From Streptomyces ortus (GTDB taxonomy: Bacteria; Actinomycetota; Actinomycetes; Streptomycetales; Streptomycetaceae), in contig NZ_JAIFZO010000002.1 of the NCBI RefSeq assembly GCF_026341275.1, positions 4,990,118 through 5,054,117 of the forward strand: DNA of 64,000 bases, given 5' to 3'. Under the pieces are notes generated by a model that was not told where the DNA came from, ran no database searches, and saw only the letters and a list, made by a program, of their open reading frames with translations. Of the stretch, positions 26,007-33,767 are shown piece after piece. Made by a program: the position numbers and the translations under genes. Every line of letters starts with the position of its first letter. Positions within the stretch are counted from its first letter, which is position 1.

Positions 26007-27586
26007 GCCCCCAGGCCCAGGACCAGGCGCAGTCCCTGGTCCAGTCCGTCGACTGGATCGCGATCGCGCCGCCCACCGTCGTGGCGGTCGTCGCACTCGC
26101 CGTACTCGTGGCCGACCTCTTCGTGGACGGCAGGAGGAAGGAGCTGCTCGGCTGGGTCTCCGTCGCGGGGCTCGCCCTCGCCGCGCTCGCCCTGCTGCCC
26201 CTCCTGGACGGTGACCGCTCCACGTTCTGCCTGACGGGCGCCGCGGACGTGTGCAGCTACACGGCGGACCGGTTCACGCTGGTCGTCCAGTTCCTCGTCC
26301 TCGGCGGCGCGCTCCTCGCCGCCCTCCTGTCGATGACCACCCTGAAGGACGCGGGCAAGAACGTCGGCAGGGACGTAGGCAAGGATGTCGGCAGGGACGC
26401 CGTCAAGGACTCCGACAAGGCGCTTCCCGAGGGGGAGTTCTGGTTCCTGCTGCTCTCCTCGGCCGCCGGCGCCGCCCTGCTGCCCGCCTCGCGCGATCTC
26501 GCCACGCTGATCGTCGCCCTGGAGGTCGCCTCCCTGCCCGCCTTCGCCCTCGTCGGCATCAAGCACGGTGACCGGAAGTCCTCCGAAGCGGCCCTGAAGT
26601 TCTTCCTGTCCTCGGTCACCGCGACCGCCGTGAGCCTGATGGGCGTCAGCTTCGTCTACGCCTCGACAGGCACCCTGTACCTCACGGAGATCGCCGCCAA
26701 GATCGAGAAAGTCGATCCCCAGCTGCACACGCTCGCCCAGGCGGGCGTCGTCCTCACCCTCGTCGGCTTCGCCTTCAAGACGGCCGCCGTACCCTTCCAC
26801 TTCTGGGTACCCGACACCTACGTAGGAGCCCCGCTGCCGGTCGCCGCCTACCTGTCGGTCGTCGGCAAGGCGGTCGGCTTCTCCGGCCTGATCCTCGTCA
26901 CCGTGATCGCCCTCCCGTCGTACGCCGACGTCTGGGGCCCGGCCCTGGCCGCCCTCGCCGCCCTCACCATGACCATCGGCAACGTCGGCGCCCTGCGGCA
27001 GCGGGCCACGCGCGCGTACAGCGCGGTACGGCTCCTCGCCTGGTCCTCCGTGGGACAGGCCGGCTACCTCCTGGTGCCGATCGCCGCCGCCGCGTACTCC
27101 GATGACGCCGAGAAGGCCATCGGCTCCACCCTCGCGTACGCCCTGATGTACGCCGCGGTGAACCTCGGAGCCTTCGCGGTGGCCGCCCTGGTGGCCCGTA
27201 CGAAGCCGCTGAACCGCATCAGCGACTACCGCGGCCTGTACGCCTCCCGCCCCCTCGCCGCGCTCGTCCTCGGCTTCTTCCTGCTCTGCCTGGCCGGTCT
27301 GCCGCCGGGGATCATCGGCCTCTTCGCGAAGGTCACCGTCTTCTCGGCGGCCGTCGAGGCGGGCCTCGGCTGGCTCGCCGTGGTCATGGCCGTCAATGTC
27401 GTGATCGCGCTCTTCTACTACCTGCAGTGGACGGCCCTGCTGTTCCGCGCCCCCGAGGGAGAACCCGAGTCGCACCGCGTCCCGGCCCCCCTCACCGCGG
27501 CGATCGCCCTGACCGCCGTCCTGGGCGTCGCGCTCTCCGGGGCACCTCAGCTCATCCTGCGCTTCTCGGACACCGGCCTCTTCTGA
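26003..27586 (+). CDS. nuoN: Complex I subunit N (antiporter-like)
   Basis: A 527-residue antiporter-like subunit. The pump glutamate is in VALEVASLPAF and the lysine in FAFKTAAVPFHFWVPDTY. A charged loop after the third helix (about 115-140) repeats G-K/R-D-V, an insertion not usual in the family. ATG 26003 is preceded by AGGAGG inside the end of nuoM. It is the last gene of the nuo operon. Confidence 0.95.
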   Translation: MSPQAQDQAQSLVQSVDWIAIAPPTVVAVVALAVLVADLFVDGRRKELLGWVSVAGLALAALALLPLLDGDRSTFCLTGAADVCSYTADRFTLVVQFLVLGGALLAALLSMTTLKDAGKNVGRDVGKDVGRDAVKDSDKALPEGEFWFLLLSSAAGAALLPASRDLATLIVALEVASLPAFALVGIKHGDRKSSEAALKFFLSSVTATAVSLMGVSFVYASTGTLYLTEIAAKIEKVDPQLHTLAQAGVVLTLVGFAFKTAAVPFHFWVPDTYVGAPLPVAAYLSVVGKAVGFSGLILVTVIALPSYADVWGPALAALAALTMTIGNVGALRQRATRAYSAVRLLAWSSVGQAGYLLVPIAAAAYSDDAEKAIGSTLAYALMYAAVNLGAFAVAALVARTKPLNRISDYRGLYASRPLAALVLGFFLLCLAGLPPGIIGLFAKVTVFSAAVEAGLGWLAVVMAVNVVIALFYYLQWTALLFRAPEGEPESHRVPAPLTAAIALTAVLGVALSGAPQLILRFSDTGLF

Positions 27587-27604
27587 CACCGTCCCCGACG
27601 CCCC

Positions 27605-27642
27605 ACGCGCGCGTGAAGGGCCGCAAGCCCGCACGCGCGCGT
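27605..27642 (+). terminator. nuo operon terminator hairpin
   Basis: Two ACGCGCGCGT arms (27605-27614 and 27633-27642) enclose an inner GGGC/GCCC stem, 18 bp after nuoN. The same decamer forms the outer arms of the hairpin at 34909-34945. Confidence 0.8.
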
Positions 27643-27835
27643 ACGAGGCTCCGCCGCGCCACCCGGACATCACCCGGACAGCCGACGCGCGAGCCGGTGC
27701 GCACAAGGGAACTAGTGCTCCCCGCCTGGCGTTGACCAGTGAGGGAGGGTCCACTGGACCGTGGAGTCACGAAACCAGTGACGTCAGAGATCGACAAGCA
27801 AGGGTTCCCCTGCCGCACGATTTGGAGGGCGTACC

Positions 27836-28699
27836 GTGCACCGCCGGCACAACGGGCTCAGGACCGCCGTACTCCTCGGGGGACTGTCCGCACTCATCAT
27901 CGTCATCGGCAGTTTCTTCGGGCGTACGGGTCTCGTCGTCGCACTGCTCATCGCGATCGGCACGAACGCGTACGCGTACTGGAACAGCGACAAGCTGGCT
28001 CTACGCGCGATGCGCGCGCGCCCGGTGAGCGAGTTCGAGGCCCCAGCGCTCTACAGAATGGTCCGCGAGCTCTCCACCCAGGCCCGCCAGCCCATGCCCC
28101 GCCTGTACATCTCCCCGACGGAAGCACCGAACGCGTTCGCCACGGGCCGCAACCCGCGCAACGCCGCCGTGTGCTGCACCGAGGGCATCCTGCGCATCCT
28201 GAACGAGCGGGAGCTGCGCGGCGTCATCGGCCACGAACTGAGCCACGTCTACAACCGCGACATCCTCATCTCGTCCGTCGCGGGCGCCCTGGCCTCCGTC
28301 ATCATGTTCCTGGTCAACTTCGCCTGGCTGATCCCGATCGGCCGCTCCAACGACGACGACGGCCCCGGCCTCCTCGGCATGCTGATGATCATGATCCTCG
28401 GCCCGCTGGCCGCGTCGGTCATCCAGCTCGCCATCAGCCGCTCCCGCGAGTACGAGGCGGACGCGTCCGGTGCCCAGCTCACCGGCGACCCGCTGGCCCT
28501 CGCGAGCGCCCTGCGCAAGCTGGAGGCGGGCACGAAACAGCTGCCGCTGCCCCCGGAGCCGCGCATCGAGACCGCGAGCCACATGATGATCGCCAACCCC
28601 TTCCGCCCGGGCCAGGGACTCTCCAAAATGTTCTCGACGCACCCGCCCATGGCGGAGCGCATCGCCCGGCTCGAACAGATGGCAGGTCGCCACCAGTGA
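27836..28699 (+). CDS. htpX: Membrane zinc metalloprotease HtpX (M48)
   Basis: A 287-residue membrane protease that degrades misfolded membrane proteins. Two helices lie near 8-50, then the zinc site HELSH at 133-137 and the third ligand glutamate in SREYEADASGA. Two further helices follow the zinc motif. GTG 27836 has GGAGG seven bases upstream. The stop overlaps the following yccF-like gene, so the pair is coupled. Having it next to a large membrane complex operon is conserved in related species as I recall, though no functional link is proven. Confidence 0.95.
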   Translation: MHRRHNGLRTAVLLGGLSALIIVIGSFFGRTGLVVALLIAIGTNAYAYWNSDKLALRAMRARPVSEFEAPALYRMVRELSTQARQPMPRLYISPTEAPNAFATGRNPRNAAVCCTEGILRILNERELRGVIGHELSHVYNRDILISSVAGALASVIMFLVNFAWLIPIGRSNDDDGPGLLGMLMIMILGPLAASVIQLAISRSREYEADASGAQLTGDPLALASALRKLEAGTKQLPLPPEPRIETASHMMIANPFRPGQGLSKMFSTHPPMAERIARLEQMAGRHQ

Positions 28700-29094
28700 A
28701 GACAATCCTCAACATCATCTGGCTCGTCCTGAGCGGCTTCTGGCTGTTCCTCGGCTACCTGCTGGCGGGCGTGCTGCTGTGCATCACCATCATCGGGATT
28801 CCGTTCGGCGTCGCCGCGTTCCGTATCGGGGCCTACGCGCTGTGGCCGTTCGGCCGGACGACGGTCGAGCGCCGTGACGCGGGGGCGCCGTCCTTCATCG
28901 TCAACATCCTCTGGCTGGTCCTGGCCGGCTGGTGGCTGGCCCTCGCGCACATCGTCACGGGCCTCATCCAGTGCGTCACGATCATCGGCATCCCCCTGGG
29001 CATCGCCAACTTCAAGCTGATCCCGGTCTCGCTGTTCCCCCTGGGACGTGAGATCGTGCGCACGGACCAGCCGTTCACGTCGTCGGTCAGGTAG
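28696..29094 (+). CDS. YccF-domain membrane protein
   Basis: A 132-residue protein made of two YccF repeats, each with a hydrophobic helix pair ending in C-x-T-I-I-G-I-P-F/L-G (about 28-38 and 91-101). The function is unknown. It starts with GTG inside the htpX stop (GTGA), so it is produced with HtpX. Confidence 0.9.
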   Translation: MKTILNIIWLVLSGFWLFLGYLLAGVLLCITIIGIPFGVAAFRIGAYALWPFGRTTVERRDAGAPSFIVNILWLVLAGWWLALAHIVTGLIQCVTIIGIPLGIANFKLIPVSLFPLGREIVRTDQPFTSSVR

Positions 29095-29202
29095 GGCGCC
29101 CGCGCCTTCGGAACATCGACGGCAGTCCGTTCCGTGAGCCGGTCGTCCGAGGGTTGTCCACAGGCTGGCCCGAATGTCAGTGCCGCGCTGCATCATGAAC
29201 AC

Positions 29203-29769
29203 ATGACCGAGAACGAGCAGTTGCTGGGACGGGTCCTCGCGGAGGCGCGCAACTCCCGGCCGTGGGGCTGGCCCTCGCTCCCCGAGCCCGTGGACGCCGC
29301 CACGCTGGCCCGTGCCGAGTCCGCGCTCGGCTTCTCCGTCCCGCCGCTGCTCGCCGCGCTCTATCTGCGGATAGGGGACGGAGGGTTCGGCCCGGAGTAC
29401 GGTCTGCTGCCCCTGCTCGACAGTCCGCCCTCGGGAGAGCCGGCGGTCGTCGCGCAGTACCTCGCCCATCGCGAGAGCGGCCGAAAGGACCCCGACTGGC
29501 CCTGGCCCGAGGGCATCCTGCCGATATCCCACTGGGGCTGCGGCATGTACGCGTGCGTGGACTGCCGTGCGCCCGACGCCCCGGTGCTCCTGTTCGAGCC
29601 GAACGCCGACGACGCCGACCACGCCTGGTACGTGGACGCCCCCACCCTCACGGTCTGGCTCGACGCCTGGCTGCAGGGCACCGGCTGGTACGACGAACAG
29701 AACGACGACGCGGACCTGGCGCCCTGGGACGACTTCCGCATACGGACAGGGGCGGCCCGAGCGTCGTAG
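29203..29769 (+). CDS. SMI1/KNR4 (SUKH) family protein
   Basis: A 188-residue protein with the SUKH core: VDAATLARAESALGFSVPPLLAALYLRIGDGGFGPEYGLLPL at the N side, then GILPISHWGCGMYACVD and PTLTVWLDAWLQG. SUKH proteins include many immunity proteins of polymorphic toxin systems, but no toxin gene is adjacent, so a housekeeping or orphan role is equally possible. ATG 29203 lacks a clear ribosome site. Confidence 0.85.
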   Translation: MTENEQLLGRVLAEARNSRPWGWPSLPEPVDAATLARAESALGFSVPPLLAALYLRIGDGGFGPEYGLLPLLDSPPSGEPAVVAQYLAHRESGRKDPDWPWPEGILPISHWGCGMYACVDCRAPDAPVLLFEPNADDADHAWYVDAPTLTVWLDAWLQGTGWYDEQNDDADLAPWDDFRIRTGAARAS

Positions 29770-29871
29770 CGACCGGCTCCCGGCCTCCGGCACCGATCCT
29801 CAAGGGGCGCAAGGGGCGCAAGGGGGCGGGGGAACTGCCCGCCCAGCCCCCACAGCCGCGGTCGCGAGGGC

Positions 29872-31149
29872 TCAACGCGCGCGAAGCCGCCACCGCACCC
29901 CGTACGAGACCGCCCCGGCTCCCAGCACAGCGGCCCCCACGGCCACGGACATCCACGGCAGGGCGAAAGCCAGCGTCAGGCACCCCGCCAGCCCCACCAC
30001 GGGCAGGGCCCGCGACACGGCCGTCGAACTCAGCGTCCACGCCGAGGCGTTGGCGATCGCGTAGTACACCAGCACCCCGAAGGAGGAGAAGCCGATCGCA
30101 CCCCGCACATCCACCGTCGCGGCCAGCACCGCGACCACCGCTCCGACGGCGAGCTCCGCCCGATGGGGCACCCGGAAGCGCGGATGCACGGCGGCCAGCC
30201 CACCCGGCAGATGCCGGTCACGGGCCATGGCCAGCGTGGTCCGCGACACCCCCAGGATCAGCGCGAGAAGGGAGCCGAGGGCGGCCACCGCGGCGCCCAC
30301 CCGTACCACCGGGACGAGCCCCGGTGCCCCGGCGGCGCGTACCGCGTCGGCGAGCGGAGTCGTCGCCTGCCCGAGCCCCGTCGTCCCCAGCACGGAGACG
30401 GCAGCCACCGCGACAGCCGCGTACACGACCAGCGCGATACCCAGAGCGAGCGGGATCGCTCGCGGAATGGTGCGCGCCGGATTCCGCACCTCCTCGCCGA
30501 GGGTCGCGATCCGCGCGTAACCGGCGAAGGCGAAGAACAGCAGTCCGGCCGCCTGAAGCACCCCTCCGACACCCCCGGACACACCCACCCCGAGCCGCCC
30601 TGCATCGGAGCCCCCGGAGGTCAGGCAGACGACCACGACGGAAGCGAGGACCGCGAGGACCACCGCGACGATCAACCGCGTCAGCCACGCGGACTTCTGC
30701 ACCCCGCCGTAGTTCACCGCGGTGAGGGCCACCACCGCCCCGACAGCCGCGTGCGCCTGCCCCGGCCACACGTACGTGCCCACGGTGAGCGCCATCGCCG
30801 CACACGAGGAGGTCTTGCCCACGACGAACGACCAGCCCGCCAGATATCCCCAGAACTCGCCGAGCCGCTCACGGCCGTACACATACGTGCCACCCGACGC
30901 GGGATAGCGGGCGGCCAGGCGTGCCGAGGCGGTCGCGTTGCAGTAGGCGACCACGGCGGCGATCCCGAGAGCGAGGAGCAGTCCGGATCCCGCGGCCCGT
31001 GCCGCGGGCCCCAGCGCGGCGAAGATTCCCGCACCGATCATCGAGCCGAGGCCGATGACCACGGCATCCCCGACGCCGAGCGTTCGCCGCAGCTCGAGCG
31101 TGGATCCGGCCCCGGACGGACCTGGCCGGGAGGGATCGGACTGTGTCAT
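29872..31149 (-). CDS. APC-family amino acid permease
   Basis: A 425-residue transporter with about 12 helices. The first-helix motif GLGSMIGAGIFAALGPAAR is the substrate-binding GxG turn of APC permeases, and RYPASGGTYVYGRERLG follows. A later conserved stretch is FFAFAGYARIATLGEEVRNP. ATG 31149 was chosen because the frame upstream is not permease-like and AGGGTG lies before it. The substrate is unknown. It is monocistronic, with its stop about 100 bp from the SUKH gene on the other strand. Confidence 0.9.
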   Translation of the reverse strand: MTQSDPSRPGPSGAGSTLELRRTLGVGDAVVIGLGSMIGAGIFAALGPAARAAGSGLLLALGIAAVVAYCNATASARLAARYPASGGTYVYGRERLGEFWGYLAGWSFVVGKTSSCAAMALTVGTYVWPGQAHAAVGAVVALTAVNYGGVQKSAWLTRLIVAVVLAVLASVVVVCLTSGGSDAGRLGVGVSGGVGGVLQAAGLLFFAFAGYARIATLGEEVRNPARTIPRAIPLALGIALVVYAAVAVAAVSVLGTTGLGQATTPLADAVRAAGAPGLVPVVRVGAAVAALGSLLALILGVSRTTLAMARDRHLPGGLAAVHPRFRVPHRAELAVGAVVAVLAATVDVRGAIGFSSFGVLVYYAIANASAWTLSSTAVSRALPVVGLAGCLTLAFALPWMSVAVGAAVLGAGAVSYGVRWRLRAR

Positions 31150-31329
31150 GAACCGCACCCTACTGATCAGTGCAACCGGCCACCGTCGCGCGGACGTCCT
31201 CCCTGGTAACAGGGGACGAACAGTAGAGCGAAACGCAGAACGACAAGAAACAGCCGAGATCGGTATGACCACAGCGTTGTGCGAGCAGGATCACAGCACG
31301 GGTACAGCACGAAGGGGCAGGTTCACGGC

Positions 31330-31596
31330 ATGGGCATCATCAGCTGGATCATTCTGGGGCTGCTGGCCGGAGCCATCGCCAAGTTCCTGCTGCCGGGACG
31401 CGATCCGGGCGGCTTCGTCGGCACGACACTGATCGGCGTCGCGGGCGCGTTCATCGGCGGCTGGATATCCGCCCGCTGGCTGGACCACCCGATCTCCAAG
31501 GACTTCTACGACGGAGCCACCTGGGCCGCCGCGATCGGCGGCGCGCTGGTCCTGCTGATCGGCTACCGCATCCTGTTCGGCAACTCGCGCGACTGA
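31330..31596 (+). CDS. GlsB/YeaQ/YmgE family small membrane protein
   Basis: An 88-residue protein with three hydrophobic helices. The opening GIISWIILGLLAGAIAKFLLPG and the middle GTTLIGVAGAFIGGWI are family signatures (transglycosylase-associated protein). It is often linked to envelope stress; the molecular role is unknown. ATG 31330 gives the usual length, while an upstream in-frame start adds 17 non-homologous residues. Confidence 0.9.
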   Translation: MGIISWIILGLLAGAIAKFLLPGRDPGGFVGTTLIGVAGAFIGGWISARWLDHPISKDFYDGATWAAAIGGALVLLIGYRILFGNSRD

Positions 31597-31630
31597 GCGC
31601 GCGCCTCCGAGACCGCGGCCAGCAGGCGGG

Positions 31631-31659
31631 AAGGGTGGGCACCCGAGGTGCCCACCCTT
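31631..31659. terminator. Bidirectional terminator
   Basis: Perfect 13-bp arms AAGGGTGGGCACC / GGTGCCCACCCTT with a three-base loop, followed by T on the plus strand and preceded by A-rich bases, between convergent genes. Confidence 0.88.
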
Positions 31660-31699
31660 TCTCGTACGCGCGGCCGGCGTCCGCGGGACGACCGGTGTG

Positions 31700-32188
31700 T
31701 CACCGGTAGTTGACGTACTGCAGTGCGAAGTCGAAGTCCTTGCCCTTGAGCAGGGCCTGCACGGCCTGGAGGTCGTCACGGCTCTTCGAGCTGACCCGCA
31801 GCTCGTCGCCCTGCACCTGCGCCTTCACGCCCTTGGGGCCCTCGTCGCGAATGATCTTCGCGACCTTCTTCGCGTTGTCCTGGGAGATGCCCTCCTCGAT
31901 CGAAGAGAAGATCTTGTACTCCTTGCCGGAGAGCTGCGGCTCACCGGCGTCCAGCGCCTTCAGTGAGATACCGCGCTTGACCAGCTTGGACTGGAAGACG
32001 TCGAGGATGGCCTTGACCCGGTCCTCGGAGTTCGCCTCCATGAGGATCTTCTCGCCGGACCAGGAGATGGAGGCGCCCACGTTCTTGAAGTCGTAGCGCT
32101 GCGAGATCTCCTTGGCGGTCTGGTTGAGGGCGTTGTCGACCTCCTGCCGCTCGACCTTCGAGACGATGTCGAAACTGGAGTCGGCCAT
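31700..32188 (-). CDS. YajQ family nucleotide-binding protein
   Basis: A 162-residue cytosolic protein of the UPF0234/YajQ family, with two ferredoxin-like halves. It opens with ADSSFDIVSKVERQEVDNAL and ends QALLKGKDFDFALQYVNYR, both diagnostic. Members bind nucleotides, and cyclic di-GMP in Xanthomonas. AGGAG lies eight bases before ATG 32188. Confidence 0.93.
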   Translation of the reverse strand: MADSSFDIVSKVERQEVDNALNQTAKEISQRYDFKNVGASISWSGEKILMEANSEDRVKAILDVFQSKLVKRGISLKALDAGEPQLSGKEYKIFSSIEEGISQDNAKKVAKIIRDEGPKGVKAQVQGDELRVSSKSRDDLQAVQALLKGKDFDFALQYVNYR

Positions 32189-32389
32189 GTCCTGTGGCTC
32201 CTTGTATCGGGGTGCGTAGTGGCGGCCACCGAACCCGCTTCGGTCCCGGGCCGCATCCGCATAAGCCTAGCCACCCCCTCCCCTCCGAGCACCGATCAAT
32301 CGTGTGGCGAAGCACCCCCGGGCATCGGGTATCGTTTACGTCGTTGCCACGGAGCGCCGCCGAAAGACGGTTCGAATGGCAGCAACCCC

Positions 32390-32471
32390 GGCGGTGTGCC
32401 CGAGCGGCCAAAGGGAGCAGACTGTAAATCTGCCGGCTCAGCCTTCCCAGGTTCGAATCCTGGCGCCGCCA
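32390..32471 (+). tRNA. tRNA-Tyr (GTA)
   Basis: A class II tRNA with a seven-base acceptor stem (GGCGGTG with CGCCGCC), discriminator A, anticodon loop CTGTAAA with GTA at 32424-32426, a long variable arm and T-arm GGTTCGAATCC. CCA is not encoded. In S. coelicolor the tRNA-Tyr gene is the chromosomal attachment site of SLP1; here the gene is intact and no integrase or plasmid genes lie downstream. Confidence 0.97.
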
Positions 32472-32479
32472 CGCTGAGA

Positions 32480-32529
32480 GAAGAAACCCTCTCTGAAATG
32501 CGAGTACGCATTTCAGAGAGGGTTTCTTC
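32480..32529 (+). terminator. Perfect 23-bp hairpin after tRNA-Tyr
   Basis: Arms 32480-32502 and 32507-32529 are exact reverse complements with a four-base loop AGTA. The A/T content is high for this genome. It is most simply the tRNA terminator, and it may be part of the conserved att region. Confidence 0.85.
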
Positions 32530-32589
32530 ATGTGGCAACGCGGAGCGCCCCAGCGGCGGTACTCCGCGTTCCCTCCGTACCCTGGACCC

Positions 32590-32802
32590 ATGTCCTCCCG
32601 TCGCCGGATCTGCCCCGAGTGCCGTCGCGAGATCGCCGTCGTCGCGGGGCGGTTCGCCCGGCACGACCCGGCCGGGGCCCGGGGGAGCGAGGAACTGGTG
32701 TCCTGCCCCGGCTCGCGCAGGCAGGCGGAGCTCGGCGCCGCACAGCCGGCGCTGGACGGATACGCCGTGGCGGACTTCCCCGGCCAACTCCCCCTCTTCT
32801 GA
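32590..32802 (+). CDS. Small CxxC protein, function unknown
   Basis: A 70-residue hypothetical protein: basic start MSSRRR, then CPEC and a later single Cys in VSCPGS, which could bind zinc in a dimer. ATG 32590 has no ribosome site, but TACCCT sits just upstream at the distance expected of a -10 box for a leaderless mRNA. Codon use fits the genome. Confidence is moderate because the gene is short. Confidence 0.6.
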   Translation: MSSRRRICPECRREIAVVAGRFARHDPAGARGSEELVSCPGSRRQAELGAAQPALDGYAVADFPGQLPLF

Positions 32803-32872
32803 CTCACGCGTCTTCACGGCCTTGCGGCCTTGTGTCCCCGCGATACAGCGAGCCCGCGAGCCCGCGGCGTCA

Positions 32873-32904
32873 CGACCCCGCGACCCCGCGACCCCGCGAC
32901 CCCG
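32873..32904. repeat. 8-bp tandem repeat CGACCCCG, four copies
   Basis: Four exact copies, flanked on both sides by a direct repeat CGGCGTCACG. It lies in the gap between the CxxC protein and the convergent oxidoreductase. No gene is seen there. Confidence 0.88.
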
Positions 32905-32975
32905 CGGCGTCACGGCCTCGCGATCCGTGCGGCCTCGCCGTCAGGTCCCGGTCAGGCACTCGGCGGCGGCCCCGG

Positions 32976-33632
32976 TCAGTTGCCCGCCACCGACTTGACC
33001 GCCACCGACACCGGTGTGGAACCGCTGATCAGCTCCAGGGTCAGGCCCGCCGTCGCCGGAGTGTCCACCAGTTCCGCGAGGACCGCGGCGACGTCGTCGC
33101 GCGGGACAGGCCCGCGGCCCGTCGCGGCCTCCAGGCGGACGAGGCCCGTGCCCGCGTCGTTCGTCAGCATTCCGGGGCGCAGAATCGTCCAGTCCAGGCC
33201 GCGATGCGCGCGTACGTACGCGTCCGCCTCGCCCTTCGCGCGCAGGTACGCGTCGAAGACCTCGTCCCCGGGGTGCCCCGGATCCGCACCCATCGAGGAG
33301 ACGACCACGTGGCGCCGGACCCCCGCCCGGGCCGCCGCGTCCGCGAAGAGCACGGCGGCTCCCTTGTCCACGGTCTCCTTGCGGGCCACCTCGCTGCCCG
33401 GGCCCGCGCCCGCCGCGAAGATCGCGGCGTCCGCACCCCGCAGATGCGCGGAGACCTCCTCCTCCGAGGCCGACTCCAGATCGCATACCACCGGCTCGGC
33501 GCCGGCCGCCCGCAGATCGTCACTCTGTTCGGCTCGGCGGATGATCCCCGCGACCTCGTCACCGCGCGCGGAGAGCAGCCGCTCAAGCCGCAACGCGATC
33601 TGACCATGACCTCCAGCGATAACAATGCGCAT
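32976..33632 (-). CDS. NAD(P)-binding protein, NmrA/atypical SDR
   Basis: A 218-residue Rossmann protein starting MRIVIAGGHGQIALRLERLL, the nucleotide loop GGHGQI at residues 7-12. HVVVSSMGADP and YLRAKGEADAYVR resemble the active-site region of NAD-dependent epimerase-like SDRs, with Tyr and Lys in YLRAK. The substrate is unknown. ATG 33632 is chosen; the frame continues upstream without a typical start. Confidence 0.85.
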   Translation of the reverse strand: MRIVIAGGHGQIALRLERLLSARGDEVAGIIRRAEQSDDLRAAGAEPVVCDLESASEEEVSAHLRGADAAIFAAGAGPGSEVARKETVDKGAAVLFADAAARAGVRRHVVVSSMGADPGHPGDEVFDAYLRAKGEADAYVRAHRGLDWTILRPGMLTNDAGTGLVRLEAATGRGPVPRDDVAAVLAELVDTPATAGLTLELISGSTPVSVAVKSVAGN

Positions 33633-33767
33633 GTTTCCGACCGTACGCCCGGATGGAGACACTCGCCGCACAACCCTGTGGATAACTCGTGAGTCTCTTG
33701 AGAGATCACGCTGTACGAGGGGGACGCCGTCGGGCGTCATAAGGAGACCGTCATCACCGCCACACGC

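Noticed and set aside
32296..32913. Minus-strand frame across tRNA-Tyr
   Set aside because: It reads through a tRNA gene and its terminator and has no domain; the tRNA is certain.
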